A stretch of DNA of 64,000 nucleotides from Fomitopsis serialis (taxonomy: Eukaryota; Basidiomycota; Agaricomycetes; Polyporales; Fomitopsidaceae): contig NW_025954990.1 of assembly GCF_022376445.1 (NCBI RefSeq), positions 338,837-402,836 of the forward strand, read 5' to 3'. Of this stretch, positions 35,054 through 45,689 are shown one piece after another. Position 1 is the stretch's first letter. Every line of letters starts with the position of its first letter. The position numbers were made by a program, and so were the translations under genes. The notes beneath the pieces were generated by a model. The model was not told the DNA's origin. It worked only from the letters and a program-made list of their open reading frames with translations, and did not search any database.

Positions 35054-36580
35054 CTACTCTGCCCACAACTTCGTGGTCGTGGATGTGACGTTGACTTTGA
35101 CTACACCGCGATCGTGCCATGGCGCGAACAATCGCCGTAATATGGGCTTCATCGCACTGACGAAGCGGTCCATCTCATCTTTCCTATCATCCTCAGAGTC
35201 AACCCAACACTCGACTTCTATCTCAATCTTGGCCTCCGCCAACACGTGAAAGTACGGCCGCACCATGACGTCGTGCAGACCGCGCGAGTCTGAGTCCAGC
35301 TGCTTGCAGCTTTGGGCGAAGTTCTCCTCGTTCACGGGGCTGGGTAACACGAACCTGAAGTGGACTGTGATGTGCTCGAGCTGGTAGCTCCGGACCGTGG
35401 AAAAGACCCCACGAAGCTCGTTTGCCGTGTCTGCCCATTCCGAGACCTCCGTGGGCTGGTAGGGGTCGACATTCAGCCTTACCGTCAACTGACGTAAGGC
35501 CGTGTTATGTACTAGGTTGCAAGGGGAGCGATCTGGTGGAAAAATTGGGTCTTAGCAACGTTCAACACAATATACGGAATCAGAAGACTACTTACGAAGG
35601 AGATTGAGGTCGCTGTGACAGTAGAAAGAGGTCAGAGACTGCCCCGCCGTCTCGAGGAGCCGATTGACATGCTCAATGGCAAGCTCTGTGTGCGTGCCAT
35701 AGAAGGCCGTCACCAGTTCGGCCAGAGAGCTGCAGATCCCCGAGGATATAAGCCAATCGGCCGTCCGTCCGAACGTCTGTACGTGTTTGTCGGTGTCCGA
35801 TACGACTTGGAGTCGCTTGGGCCGGATGTTGCAGGAGCCTCGGGAAGGATCATTTTGGGGTCTACCACCAGCAGACTGTGGTAGCTGTGGGTGGAGGAGT
35901 AGCACGGCGTCCAAAGCAAGCTCCTTCAGACACGGAAACGCACAGACAATCCGTCGTAACTGGGTGCTGTTGCTCAGTTCGACATGATGCAGCCGTAACG
36001 ACACGAGGCGGTGGAGCTGACGCAGGGCAACATGGAAAGTCGGATGCATATTAGGGCGGAGAACGTAACCGATGTTGAGCCCTTGCAGGGCAGGGCATGC
36101 ATGGCCGAAGACCAGAGGGAAGGCGTCCAGGAATGGGGTAACTGAGTCGGTCCAATGTTCCCCGAGCGCTACTTGGCGTGTGGACTGTAGCCACCGCTGG
36201 ACACGGGGCGACGTGCGTAGCTGCTTCACCAACAAGTCGTAGCTCGCGCGCGAGGTGATGAGGATGGTGAGGTAGAGAAGGTAACTGGCGCGAGGATTCC
36301 ATGCCTGACAAACCAATGCGGAACTGTAGAGCGTGCACTGGTCCATGTGCTCGATGACATTTTCATAGACTTCCATGGGTATGCGATTGGATAGGTCGGT
36401 GGTAAGGGACCGCTCTTCGTCGTCGACAGTGTTTGGCCTGCAGCTCGGGATCGATCTTCCGACGAGACGATATTCGTTCCACATGATCTGTCGTACCCAG
36501 ACAGCGTAAGTCCCGGACAAGCTGTCCGCACAGATGTGACTTACAAGACTCGGGGAGACAGGTACCTGGGGAGCGTTCAA
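35054..36580 (-). CDS. F-box protein (family member F), intact
   Basis: Exons 36580-35596 and 35532-35054 (63-nt intron, GTAAGT...CCACCAG) give 487 residues. The F-box is LSNRIPMEVYENVIEHM ... LYSSALVCQAWNPRAS. The body has PFLDAFPLVFGHACPALQG, VLRPNMHPTFHVALRQL and LRRIVCAFPCLKELALD. The second exon has LVHNTALRQLTVRLN, LRGVFSTVRSYQLEHITVHF, SRGLHDVMVRPYFHVL and PWHDRGVVKVNV. It is closest to the disrupted copies A and C, with which it shares the TLVRQ/LVKQLRTSPRVQRWLQST-type block, so it shows what their intact form looks like. Confidence 0.88.
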
Positions 36581-37028
36581 TCGAGCGGCCTGCTGATGAT
36601 GGTCGACTTGACGCTAGGGTCGTCGGACATTGGTATTCGGTGATCCGGACACTGCCGCTCAACCTGGGCCGTCGTAGCCTGGCTCAGCCTGGTCGTCGAA
36701 TTCCACTGCGCACGGTGTGATCCCGTGTCAAACGCGCTGGGCTCCGCCTGTGTGACGATATGGACTTAGTTGGAACAAACCTGATACTTTCCACGGTGTC
36801 CTAATCCTCAGTACGTACTTACCTCTCGTGATCAGCATTTGTCAGCCAGAGAGTACATCACCAGGCTTACTAGGAGCTGGATGTGTGCGACGAGATAGTA
36901 TCTGTAGACTGGAGCTGCCAGTGCGGTACAGTAGGAGGAGGTGTTTGCCGAAAAGGATTGCGCGTAAAATGGTCACGCGATCGTGTCTGCTCGATCGCCG
37001 AACTGGGCCTCCTCTCCTGGTTCTTCAG

Positions 37029-37035
37029 CTTCATC
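37029..37035 (+). repeat. 7-bp target-site duplication, left (element 1)
   Basis: CTTCATC directly precedes the element end CCCAATGAAAA and is repeated at 39643-39649 directly after the other end (CTACTGGG). Confidence 0.75.
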
Positions 37036-37789
37036 CCCAATGAAAAACGCATCTGCTGGGAGATGCTCCAAGCTGCTGGGAGCTGCGTGCGTCGTCAAAA
37101 TGTGCCCGAATCTGCTCGGAGCTGCTGACGGCTTGTAGTAAAGTCACTAAATGACAGCTTGTCAACGAGTTAAGCTCATCGTCCTTAGTACTTAGTGCTT
37201 AGAGTCTTTTGCCTCTGAGTTGGAGCTGTAGCCTATCGATATCGCTGTCGAGTCCACCCCCTTGCGTTAAGCACTTACGGTACCAACTGCGCGGTGCCGG
37301 TGCGCATTATATCGCTAACGTTCCCGCCCGTTCTGGTATGACGTAATATCTTTGCAGCGACGGCGGTCGTCGTCGTCTTCCTGCCCCTCTCTCTCATGCT
37401 CTTACCACCACCATCGCCTAGTGTGCAATTGCCCGCTGCTTGTCTACTGCCCGCTCGCTCACCCTGCTGTATGCCTGTCTCATCTGCTTACGTGTCTCTT
37501 CTCTCGCCCATGTATCTTTCTCGCTTGCCACGCGCCTTCTTGCCTGCGCGCACACCTTGCTCGTCTGCCCGCCTCCTTGTTTGCCCTCCCTGCACACCTC
37601 GCTCACATTTAGCTGCCCGTCCACTCGCCCGTTCGTTCCCTAGCTGGCTGACTCATTCGGCGCCCGCTCATCCACCCGTCCGCATGATTCGTGCGGGACC
37701 CATGCACATCGCTGTAAGGATCGCTAGCGCGCCGGGCGACGCGATCTGCATCCCGTAAGTGTTTGTGCATTTGCCTGCCCATTTCTTCG

Positions 37790-37885
37790 CTCGCACATAT
37801 CTGCGCTCGCCCGCCCGTCTCTGCGCCCGCCCGCGGCCCGTCTCTGCGCTCGCTCGCCCGCCCGCCCGCTTGCTCATCCGGCTCT
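37790..37885 (+). repeat. CGCTCGCCCGCC minisatellite in element 1
   Basis: Short units built from CTCGCCCGCC and GTCTCTGCG recur about six times. The corresponding place in element 2 holds a longer array of the same type (46440-46650). Confidence 0.65.
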
Positions 37886-38044
37886 CCGGCTGTGCAGCCA
37901 CCTGAAATATATCGTGTATATAACACGATAGAACAGCACTGAGTGTCGACCCGCGATGTAGGTGCTTGAGGGCTGCAGATTGAAGAGCTCGTTGGAAACT
38001 TTAAGGTTCGTATTGATTTACCTATACATGTGTAGATACTGATC

Positions 38045-38880
38045 TGATACGATGGCATTGGACAGCACACGTCACACGGTAGCCTTGAGGCTACCGTCCA
38101 AGGCGGACGACAAGTGCCAGCGGGACCATCCGGGCGCGACCTACACACACATTGATCAGACGGTGCCCACATCCCCGGGCAGATGGAGCCACTCACGCGT
38201 TGATGAATTTGCGGATGTCGCCCACGGTGTGCGTCAGGTTCATCCGGCACACCATCCTCGTCCCGTCTGCGAGGCGCACCTGCACGCTCGTCGTCGGCAG
38301 GCTCTGGTCGACCTCGAAGCACGTCTTGATGCTCTCCGCCGACCGCACACTCGCCCCGCGTGCGCTTGGCTCTCCTACGCTCCCGGTTGCGGTCACGGGG
38401 AAGCTCCCCGGCATGTCGACAGACGCGGCCGCGCCGAGGCCCGCGATGGATGGGACGGGCGAGCCGAGGCGGTGTCCCTGCGGCCTCGCCGGAGAACACG
38501 TTGCGCGCCTTGGGCGGCGCCACGAACTCGTCGCTGAGCCACTTCACGACGCGGAGCTCGACCGGCTGTCCGGGGGAGATGTTGAGGATGTGCAGCGGCG
38601 CGCGGCTGCGTGAACACGAGTCAGTGTCATACGATAGGTGGGGTCGTCGTAGCGCATGAGGTCCCCGTCCTCGACGCTGAAGCTGTCGCGCCAGAAGGTG
38701 AGATGCCGTATCGCGGTCTCTTCTTCGGGAGCTGCACAGGAGCATGAGCAGACCTGCAAGGAGGAAGACGTACGGGGTGTACGTACGTATGTATGGAAGA
38801 GCTGGGGTCGGGGATGAACGTGCTGTCGACCTCGTCGCTTCCGAGTGTATGCCCACCTCCATCCTCCTGCGGCGGCCTGG
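38045..38880 (-). pseudogene. Captured fragment of a p47/Shp1-type SEP-UBX gene
   Basis: In reverse strand order the fragment reads GGHTLGSDEVDSTFIPDP, an intron, LTFWRDSFSVEDGDLMRYDD (SEP domain), ILNISPGQPVELRVVKWLSDEFV and APPKARNVFSGE. A frame break follows, then SPVPSIAGLGAAASV and the UBX start TTSVQVRLADGTRMV ... HTVGDIRKFINA. A GTGAGT...GTGTAG intron then restores the family's NASRPD. These proteins are Cdc48/p97 adaptors. The N-terminal UBA part and the end of UBX are missing. Introns are retained, so capture was from genomic DNA. The fragment is antisense to the element. Confidence 0.8.
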
Positions 38881-39642
38881 CCCTTCGTCGCGGGTCAGTG
38901 ATGCACCCGCATGAGATGGGATGCAACTCACTCTGCTGTGCAGCGCAAGAGATCACGTACTAAACTTCCGCCGGGGACAGCGCCCGGCCTGTTTGTGTTC
39001 TGCACCGATATTCCACTGGGATCCCACGCCCATCAGCGCTGCCGACTCTCCAAGTGGACGGACGTACACACCTTCGCTTGCCTCCCGCAAACCAGTTCTC
39101 GCCCTCCTGCTCAATGTCACAATAGCGGTATGAGCAGGAAGCTCATCGTTTGGTACGTCTCGGAGTGGCTGTACATCGTGGATAGCGAGACTAATACCTA
39201 TTACCTGTCCGATGACACCAGCGAGAGGCAGGCAGAAGGCCCTCGATGTTCCCGACTTCAAGGCAATGATGCGTGCGCGGGTGGGCGTAGTATGCAGGTG
39301 GTGTGCGGGGTGGTTGGGCGGGAGCGCGTGGGCGCGGTATGCAGGCGGCGGGCGTGGTATGCAGGGCGCGGGCGGCGCAGGATGCGGGCACAATAAATGT
39401 ATTATTCTTCTGGCAGCTAGTGCAATACAGGAGCATCTAGTAATATGCCCGGATCTGCTCCCAGCTGCATACGAGTGATTTTCACGCTCAGAGCAGCTCC
39501 GAGCAGTTTGAAATATGCAAAAAGTCTAAATTTCTTGCTCCAGGCTGCTCTGAGCTGCTCGCAGATGCTCTTTTGACAGCGGCCCCACCGAGCATCTCAG
39601 AGCATCTCAGAGCATCTATCAGCAGATGCGTTTTCTACTGGG

Positions 39643-39649
39643 CTTCATC
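39643..39649 (+). repeat. 7-bp target-site duplication, right (element 1)
   Basis: CTTCATC follows the right end of element 1, identical to 37029-37035. Confidence 0.75.
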
Positions 39650-40841
39650 GTTCGAACGCTTACGCTTCGCACGCCCACAGGTGGATGCTGCAGCTCTAGC
39701 ACGCTGGAAATCGCTGTCTAATATCTTGGCCATTGCGCTGTAGGATCCCCGTCGTTAGCCATCTAAGATTCCACACTTCGCCGCGCTCGGGAGGCTTCTA
39801 AGTTCTATGATACACCGCGAAGGTAACGAGTCGTAACCGAGGACGACTCGCCAGGTTCCCGTCATCTCGTGCTCACCTACAACATTGTTTCTGGCTTTCG
39901 TTCTGCGACCCATCCGCGTATTCTCGACAGCTCAATAGCGGAGACTTGCTCGCGGCTGCTTTGACAAACGGCGGCGGAATCGGACGACTTGGTTAATGGA
40001 AGGAGATATGCTACTCCTACAGCGTCGCCATCCAGTTGGTTCGCATGACTCGGACAAGCTCTCTGCCCAGGATGCACGGGAGAGCGAACGCCGTGCGGTG
40101 CAGCACTACTGAACAAAAGCTGGCCATAGTGGCAGTCGCCTCGATCTTGCCCGCGTCGTCGACCGCATGCTAGCAGTGCCTAATTGATCTCAGCTGCGTG
40201 GGTTGGGTGAGGAGCGTTGTTCTATCAGGATGCGGATTGACGGATGTACGGTGCGTCGTGGGTTGCTCGCGATCAATCGCATCTGAGTATGATCTGACTC
40301 TAGTCTACCCCGTCGGCGGTCGCGCGTCGCATGGTGTGCTGAGGATCTTGGTGTTAACTCGTATATCATTCGCCCAGCGGACCGCACTACGTCTTACAGC
40401 CCAATGAAGCACGAAGTGGTATAGCCAAAATGACCCCAAGCCGATCCTTAACGCGACATCTAGACGGGAGCGGAACAGTGGGCTAGTACAATGAGTATGT
40501 TTCGATGAGGTGAGTAGGCCCACCTACGACAAAGGAGCGAATTACTGACTTCATCGACGTGTATGTTATTCGCGACGTCTCAACAAAGCATCACTAAGGT
40601 CGCGATGTACATGTATGACTGCAGTTGCCTTTGCTGTGCCACGTATCCTTGCGGGGCATGGATATATGCGCCGGAAGTTGATGTGCCACCGCAAGAGCCC
40701 CTGCATGTGTCAATACAGGCATGTAGATACGGCGAGTCCTGCTTCAATTCGTTAAGTCAGTCAATGTCCGGCGGGTGGCTTGCACGAGATACGCACTACG
40801 GGTAAGCCTTGCAGAGACTCGAGGCATACGCTTCTTCACGG
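39650..40841. other. Intergenic region; 40170-40440 is duplicated at 1710-1990
   Basis: No supported gene. It is the 3' flank of the F-box gene at 40842. About 270 bp recur in inverted orientation at 1710-1990 next to a fragment of the same gene's 3' end. Confidence 0.55.
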
Positions 40842-42464
40842 TCACGCCTGAGTCGTGTAGTACGAGACGTTGACTATACCGCGATTATCCCATGGCGTGA
40901 ACAATCGCCGGCATATAGGGACGATCGCTCTGGCAAAGTCGTCCGCCGACTTGTAATCATCAGGCATATGGAACACCTCGACCTTGACGCCGACGTCCGT
41001 CAATGCGACGAAGTACGGCCGAACCAGGACCTCGTGTAGGCTCCGCGAGTCTGAGTCCAGCTTCTCGTAAGAGTGGCTGAGCTCTTCCTCACTTAGACGG
41101 CTGGAGAATTCGAACCTGAGGTGGACTGCGATGTCCTCGAGCTGGTGGCTCCGGATCGTGGAGAAGGCCGCGCGCAGCTCGTTTGCCGCGTCTGGCCAAT
41201 CTGAGTCCTCTACGGACGAGCCAAAGTGGAAGTTCAGCTTCAACGCCAAGTGACGTAAGGCTGTGTTGTGCGCGAAACTGCAAGGAGAGTGATCTGGAAG
41301 ATTCGTGAGTACTGGAAGTTGAGCAGGCGGGGCGGGGAGAGGTTGCTGACCATGAAGCCACAAATAAATTTCACCATGGAAGGATACCAGAGACGGCCCG
41401 CTTGCCCCGAGGAGTCGATCGACTTGCTTGGTTGCAAGCTCCCTGATAGCATCCAACGGAGACGAGGCGTCGAAGTCCATCACCAAAGCGAGAAGGGAAG
41501 TGCAGAATTTCGAGGATACAAGCCAGGTGACAATTGGATCGAATGACTGTATGTGGCCATCGTGATACCCACGTAACTTTAGTCGCCTGAGCCGAATTTC
41601 GGGATGAGTTACGAGAGCGATGTTCCGGAGTGTTGCACCAGAAAACTGCGATTGCACGAACGTTACATTTTCCAAGGCGAGGTCTTCCAGACTCGGAAAT
41701 GCACAGACAATCCGTCGTAGCTGAGCAGTGCTGCTCAGCTTGACAAGACATAGATGCAATGACGTGAGATGTTGGAACTGGCGGAGGGCGAGATAGAAAC
41801 TCGGATGCATAGCAGGACGCAAGCTCCGACGAATCTCGAGCACCCGCAAGGCTGGTAAAGCTTGTGCGAAGACAAGAGGAAGGGCGTCCAGAAAGGGTAT
41901 ATTCGAGTCGCTGGGTCGGTAGCGTCCGATGACCAGTTCGTGCGTATACGCAAGCCAATGCGAGATGCGAGGCGACGTGCGGAGCTGCGTCGTCAACAAA
42001 CCATAGCTTGCACGCGACTCGATGATGACGGTGTGATAGAGACTCTGACTGGCACGAGGATACCATGCCCGGCAAACCAATGTCGCAGAAGGTAGCATAA
42101 CCCGATCCGAGTGTTCAATGATGTTTTCATATATCTCGATAGGAATGCGGTTGGATAGGGCAGTGGAAAGGGACCGTCCTTCGTCGTATGCAGCGTGGCC
42201 TTCGTCTTCAGACAGGTCGGTGACAAGTGTTTCGCCTTGACTGTGCACAGTATGGTCTTCGCGTTCGTTGTGTGAAGCGCCTCTTCCGTCCGTCGGCGTA
42301 CGATGTTTCTTCGACATTGGTACACGGAAGAATGAACGAGCCCGTAGGAGGGATCTGGAAAACCCGTTGATAATGTTTTCCCTGCGACTAGGGGGCGCAT
42401 CGGGCAGAGGGCCCATGTTCTGCATCACCTGGCACTTGCAAGCGTAAGTCATCCGAATGGTCAA
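40842..42464 (-). CDS. F-box protein (family member G), intact
   Basis: The gene is a continuous frame of 540 residues. A polar N-terminus (SKKHRTPTDGRGASHNERED) is followed by the F-box (LSNRIPIEIYENIIEHS ... MLPSATLVCRAWYPRAS). The body has LPALRVLEIRRSLRP, LRRIVCAFPSLEDLALE and KQVDRLLGASGPSLVSF. The C-terminal domain has FAHNTALRHLALKL, LRAAFSTIRSHQLEDI, SRSLHEVLVRPYFVAL and PWDNRGIVNVSY. Positions 41294-41350 form a 57-nt GTCAGC...TTCCAG segment at the family's intron position. It is frame-neutral and stop-free, so the spliced form has 521 residues. The gene lies between the two inverted gene-capture elements. Confidence 0.88.
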   Translation of the reverse strand: MTIRMTYACKCQVMQNMGPLPDAPPSRRENIINGFSRSLLRARSFFRVPMSKKHRTPTDGRGASHNEREDHTVHSQGETLVTDLSEDEGHAAYDEGRSLSTALSNRIPIEIYENIIEHSDRVMLPSATLVCRAWYPRASQSLYHTVIIESRASYGLLTTQLRTSPRISHWLAYTHELVIGRYRPSDSNIPFLDALPLVFAQALPALRVLEIRRSLRPAMHPSFYLALRQFQHLTSLHLCLVKLSSTAQLRRIVCAFPSLEDLALENVTFVQSQFSGATLRNIALVTHPEIRLRRLKLRGYHDGHIQSFDPIVTWLVSSKFCTSLLALVMDFDASSPLDAIRELATKQVDRLLGASGPSLVSFHGEIYLWLHGQQPLPAPPAQLPVLTNLPDHSPCSFAHNTALRHLALKLNFHFGSSVEDSDWPDAANELRAAFSTIRSHQLEDIAVHLRFEFSSRLSEEELSHSYEKLDSDSRSLHEVLVRPYFVALTDVGVKVEVFHMPDDYKSADDFARAIVPICRRLFTPWDNRGIVNVSYYTTQA

Positions 42465-43287
42465 TAAAGCGTTAGAGAAGATATACTAGTACGCACGTGT
42501 TAACCTGGGAGAACGGGAGACGGGGCAGGTCCTGGTCAGGCTGTTCAGTCGACGTGTTTATGAGGCTCGACATACAGAGCACTGCCGCGTACCTGAATTA
42601 CGTGTGACAGGAAGGACAAAAGGGCCGTTGACATGACAGATGCCTTCAGGCGCCTTTTGTGGTCGTCCCAGGAACGACTCGGAGTCTGCAGTAAGTCGCA
42701 CACAAATTTGGCGACATATAGTGGGATAGATGAGAGATGTGCAACCTTTCCGATGCCCGCATCACGCGCCTCTGGGAAGCGGCGACCTAGTAATTTGTTT
42801 TAAGCCAGGAAGCCGCACCCAAGGGAGGCCTTGCGACAGGTAGCAGGTAACACGGCGCGCAGGTCTGATATGCCGGCGAGGTTGACTCAGCGATGTTTTC
42901 CTGTCATTCGTTGAGCATATTGGGACAAATACAATGCGAGAATCGGCAAGCGCCACCATAATAGCAATAAATGTCCGTGCGGCCAACGCGACGAAGGGCA
43001 ACGTGGGCGTACAAGTGAAAAAGGTATTCCTCCAGACCGGCGAATAAGGAGCGTGCCAAGTCAGTCCAACTGGCGATCGGGGTGCGCGACTTACATACGT
43101 CGGTCGTCCGTCAGGGTCCCGGTGGATGGATGATATGATACATTACACCGTTCACGATCGTACGCAGGAGTGATTCAATATGACGCGTGGGTCTTGTTTG
43201 CTGTATGACAAGCGCAACGTAAGCTAACATTCTACCGGGAGGTGGAGGACGACACCCACCGGCGCCCAGTCGAGGTATAGCGTACAC
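42465..43287. other. Intergenic region between F-box genes G and H
   Basis: No supported gene or motif. It is the 5' flank of G and the 3' flank of H. Confidence 0.5.
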
Positions 43288-44831
43288 TCACTTGGCTAGT
43301 CCAACGCCTCGGAGGGTGTAGGAGATGTTGACTATTCCGCGGGCGTGCCATGGCATGAACAGCTGCTGCAATTCGGGGACCAGCGCTCGGGCGATGTCGT
43401 CCACCCACTCCTGGCTGTGTCCTCGTCTATTGTACACAACGTCCATCCGGACATCGACGTCCCGCAAGATGGCGTAGTACGGGTAGCCCATGATTTCGTG
43501 TAGGCCATACCACTTCATGACGAGCGCTGCATGCGATCGGTTGAGCTTCACCGTGTGCAGACCGTCGTCGAGCTGGAGGCCGACGTAGAACACGATAACG
43601 ATACGTTTGAGCTGGTAGCTTCGGACCGTAGAGAGTGTGGCATACAGTTCGGTGGCTAATGTTGACCGGTCGGCGTCGTTGGGCTCGAAGGCCAGCGTCA
43701 ACTTCAAGGTCTGCAGGGCTGTGTTGTGAACTAGGTTGCAGAATTCCCGAGGATGACCTGTGAAGTGCGCTATCATTAGTAGCTGACAGATCCCAGAGGC
43801 CATGGGGTTCATTTACGGATGCGACCACCAAAGCGGCTACTGAAGGTAGTCAGATACGACCCACTTGCGCCGAGCAGTCGATCGACTTGCTCGCATGCGA
43901 ATGCGTGGTCATTCGCTGACGCAGGGGAGATGTCCGCGGTCAGTATATGAAGGTGAATACCCGAGGATTCGAGCCAGTGGGATATGTGTTCAAGAGCGCC
44001 CACCGGATCGGTAGAAACCTGCGAGTCGTCAACATGGAGACCAAGCTCTTTAAGATGGAGGTTGGACCTGGTCTGGGGAGGGTATCGCGATCTGCGACTG
44101 GTAGAATGATAGCGCATGAAGGCCACATTGCTCAAGGCAAGTGCTTCCAATTGCGGAAACGCGTTGACGATCCGTTGCAGTTGGTCGGTGCTTCGCAGAG
44201 TGACAGCAGACACGCGCAACGACACAAGGTGCTTGAACTGATGAAGGGCGATATAGAAAGTCTGGTGCATGACAGGACGCAGGGCTTGACGGATGTCGAG
44301 TACTCGTAGCATGGGTAGTGTGTTGACAAAGACGGCAGGCAGGGCATCCAGAAAGGGAGCGCTTCCTTGCTTCGTGTCGTAGCTGTCCACGACTAGTATG
44401 CGTGTTGCGGTTAGGCGTTGCTTGACACGAGACGACGTACGGAACTGTTCCACCAGCAAATCGTAGCTTGCGCGCGAATTGAGCTCGACAGTGGCATAAA
44501 GACTGCGCAGAGCGCAGCGGTGCCATGCCCAGCAGACCAATGCCGCGGTGGGCAACGCGGAACGATCCATGTGACCGATGATATAGACGAAGACATCGAG
44601 AGGGATGCGGCCACAAAGCGTCAGCGATAAGAAATCGTGTGGAGAGTGTGCGACACAGTTGCTCCCAGCGTCCTCAGAGCCTCCGTCTGGCTGAGTGTAG
44701 AGAAATATGCGCTGAAGTCGAGGCCTTAACGTCCCTGGGCAAGGGGTCCGGACAAGCGATCCTTCACCTTCAGACAACCCGCTGAGAGGTGGCAGTTCGG
44801 TAAATTGAATGCTGTCACTTTCCATTGCCAC
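43288..44831 (-). CDS. F-box protein (family member H), intact
   Basis: Exons 44831-43817 and 43757-43288 (59-nt intron, GTAAAT...CACAG) give 494 residues. The F-box is LCGRIPLDVFVYIIGHM ... LPTAALVCWAWHRCALR. The body has LPMLRVLDIRQALRP, LQRIVNAFPQLEALALS and CEQVDRLLGASGSYLTTF. Exon 2 has LVHNTALQTLKLTL, LYATLSTVRSYQLKRI, WYGLHEIMGYPYYAILRDV and PWHARGIVNISY. It lies between the two inverted gene-capture elements, next to copy G. Confidence 0.88.
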
Positions 44832-45167
44832 CTAGGTGACAGGATTGAGCATATCGCAGTAAATTGTAGGGTGGGACGTACCTACCAACCAGTGAATGTG
44901 ATGGTCGAGGCGATAGCTGCAGCGTCGCAGCAACGAGGCAGAGCATTCGTTCGGTGGTTTTTGAACCGCCCAGACCCTATTTGCGCGTGGAGATACTGAC
45001 CCAGCATAACTTATCCGCTAATATGCCACTGTCAGTCGGTGTCATTCCGACTCGGTGAGCCTGAGAGTAGTGAATCTGCAAGCAATGCAAATCTAGAGCT
45101 GAACAATCCCGGGCGTAGAGGAGCGGTATGTACTACATACCGTGACCGTGTACGGTGTGGAGTCCAA
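44832..45167. other. 5' flank of F-box gene H up to element 2
   Basis: No gene or clear promoter motif seen. Confidence 0.5.
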
Positions 45168-45174
45168 GTTGAAG
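45168..45174 (-). repeat. 7-bp target-site duplication, left (element 2)
   Basis: GTTGAAG (CTTCAAC in element orientation) precedes CCCAGTGGAAAT and is repeated at 47464-47470 after CATCGGG. Confidence 0.75.
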
Positions 45175-45429
45175 CCCAGTGGAAATCAGACCTGCTGGGA
45201 GATGCTCCAAGCTGCTCTGAGCTGCGCGGTGGGGCCGCTGTCAAAAGAGCATCTGCGAGCAGCTCTGAGCAGCCTGGAGCAAGAAATTTAGACTTTTCGC
45301 ATTTTTCTAGATGCTCGGAGCTGCTCTGAGCGTGAAAATTACGCGTATGCAGCTGGGAGCAGATCCGGGCATATTGCTAGATGCTCCTGTATTGCACTAG
45401 CTGCCATAAGAATAATACATTTATCGTGC

Positions 45430-45575
45430 CCGCATCCTGCGCCGCCTGCGCCCTGCATACCGCGCCCGCGCGCCCACACCCTGCATACCGCCCGCATACC
45501 ACGCCCGCCGCCTGCATACCACGCCCACACGCTCCCGCCCAACCACCCCACACACCACCTGCATACTACGCCCGC
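45430..45575 (-). repeat. GTATGCAGG minisatellite in element 2
   Basis: On the minus strand, units of GTATGCAGG(G) followed by GGCGGGCGTG-type spacers recur about six times. The same array, shorter, is at 39280-39390 in element 1. Confidence 0.65.
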
Positions 45576-45689
45576 CCGCTTCCTACGTACCGCACTCGCG
45601 CCCGTTTCACGCCTTCGTCTCACTCGCATACGCCGGCCACTTGCCGACATTTCCGAGTCTTGGCAGTTGCGCTTCACTTCACCTCGGAT

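Larger units (their letters stand above)
37036..39642 (+). mobile_element. Non-autonomous TIR DNA transposon with captured host gene (element 1, 2607 bp)
   Basis: The ends are inverted repeats: left CCCAATGAAAAACGCATC, right (reverse complement) CCCAGTAGAAAACGCATC, both running on into CTGCTG and AGATGCTC motifs. Subterminal regions are packed with GAGCTGCTC and GAGCATCTC-like motifs. The left arm (to about 37790) contains pyrimidine-rich degenerate repeats and a conserved short exon-like stretch ending ...ICIP at a GTAAGT donor. The right arm has GTATGCAGG minisatellite units. The inside holds a reverse-strand p47/Shp1 fragment. There is no transposase. CTTCATC flanks both ends. Element 2 (45175-47463) shares both arms in inverted orientation. 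The superfamily is undetermined: a 7-bp duplication and subterminal repeats suggest a hAT- or Mutator-like parent. Confidence 0.82.

Noticed and set aside
37600..37760. The short conserved stretch of the elements as a transposase remnant
   Set aside because: It is only about 25-40 codons with no DDE or zinc-finger motif, so no transposase claim is justified.
37609..38931. A 440-codon minus-strand frame across element 1
   Set aside because: It runs through the SEP/UBX fragment mostly in the wrong frame and through minisatellite DNA. Only short parts match the real domains, and known intron sites interrupt it.
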